DNA of 64,000 bases from Palaemon carinicauda (taxonomy: Eukaryota > Arthropoda > Malacostraca > Decapoda > Palaemonidae), in the NCBI RefSeq assembly GCF_036898095.1, contig NC_090746.1, positions 112,741,987 through 112,805,986 on the forward strand. Direction: 5' to 3'. The position numbers and the translations under genes were made by a program. The notes below the pieces were generated by a model, which ran no database searches, was not told the DNA's origin, and saw only the letters and a program-made list of their open reading frames with translations. Of the stretch, positions 63,635 to 64,000 are shown piece by piece. The first letter of the stretch is position 1. The number at the start of each line of letters is the position of its first letter.

Positions 63635-64000
63635 CTGCAAAAAGTAAAAACTTCTATGAAGCAATACCCACAGAAATAAACATCTAATACAGGCACTATC
63701 ACCAGACATTCTTATGAGTGAATGTATGATTGAAGAAACCTATCTGTTATACAGTCTGGTGAGGTATGCTGTGTATGAATGAGGAGTACAAGAAGGCATG
63801 CATAATGCTACATGATTATCTTATCCTCTTTGTTACAGCTCACCTTGAACATCCTCCTTGATATCTGACAAAACCATTAGGATTATCGGTTCTCAAATTC
63901 TATTTCTGTGCTTAATTTCAATCAAAAATTTTTCCTAACACCACAAACATGCCTTGGTAATGTTTAACGAAAAAGACATTAGAACTCGACAGGAAGTACA

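Overview
The window looks like nuclear DNA of a decapod crustacean, probably a caridean-type shrimp. This is an inference from three things: animal-type multi-exon genes with GT-AG introns, a very high density of (TA)n, (GA)n and (CA)n microsatellites, and abundant DIRS-like, RTE-like, CR1-like, tRNA-SINE and TTAA-flanked repeats. No bacterial-style operons, rRNA genes or CRISPR arrays were seen.

The main gene is on the minus strand and fills most of the window. It is a PDIA5-type endoplasmic reticulum protein disulfide isomerase that I can assemble completely from 12 coding exons, from the start codon at 54967 to the stop at 14859. The 30-nt first coding exon (54938-54967) completes the signal peptide. 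The predicted protein has 632 residues: signal peptide, redox-inactive N-terminal thioredoxin-fold domain, four CxxC thioredoxin domains (CGFC, CGHC, CGHC, CGHC) and a C-terminal KDEL. Vertebrate PDIA5 has three CxxC domains. Domains 3 and 4 share an intron inside the Trp codon of WCGHC, which points to exon duplication.

Upstream on the same strand, the last three coding exons of CCT8 (chaperonin TCP-1 theta subunit) lie at 61403-63634; the rest is beyond the right edge. At the left, 4130-4214 (minus) looks like the signal-peptide exon of another, unidentified gene running off the window.

Mobile DNA makes up much of the remainder. Two DIRS-like tyrosine-recombinase retrotransposons sit in adjacent PDIA5 introns in the same orientation as the gene. 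Element A (15531-20348) is internally deleted and frameshifted. Element B (24030-31084) has open gag, RT/RNase H and YR frames. Both have inverted terminal repeats and an internal circle-junction (ICR) sequence. A 272-bp repeat at 11262-11533 is a miniature version with only ITR, junction and ITR. B and the miniature are both associated with inverted duplications of adjacent DNA.

Other elements are an RTE-like LINE with an open 641-663 codon frame (6440-8690) plus 3' fragments; CR1-like LINE pieces (58140-60030 and elsewhere); five ~306-bp TTAA-flanked MITEs; a 1.7-kb TTAA element; four ~195-bp palindromic MITEs; two tRNA-derived SINEs; and a 2.8-kb long-TIR element at 36367-39160 whose empty target survives as a tandem copy next to it. 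Most remaining intronic and intergenic sequence is AT-rich and shows no recognisable feature.
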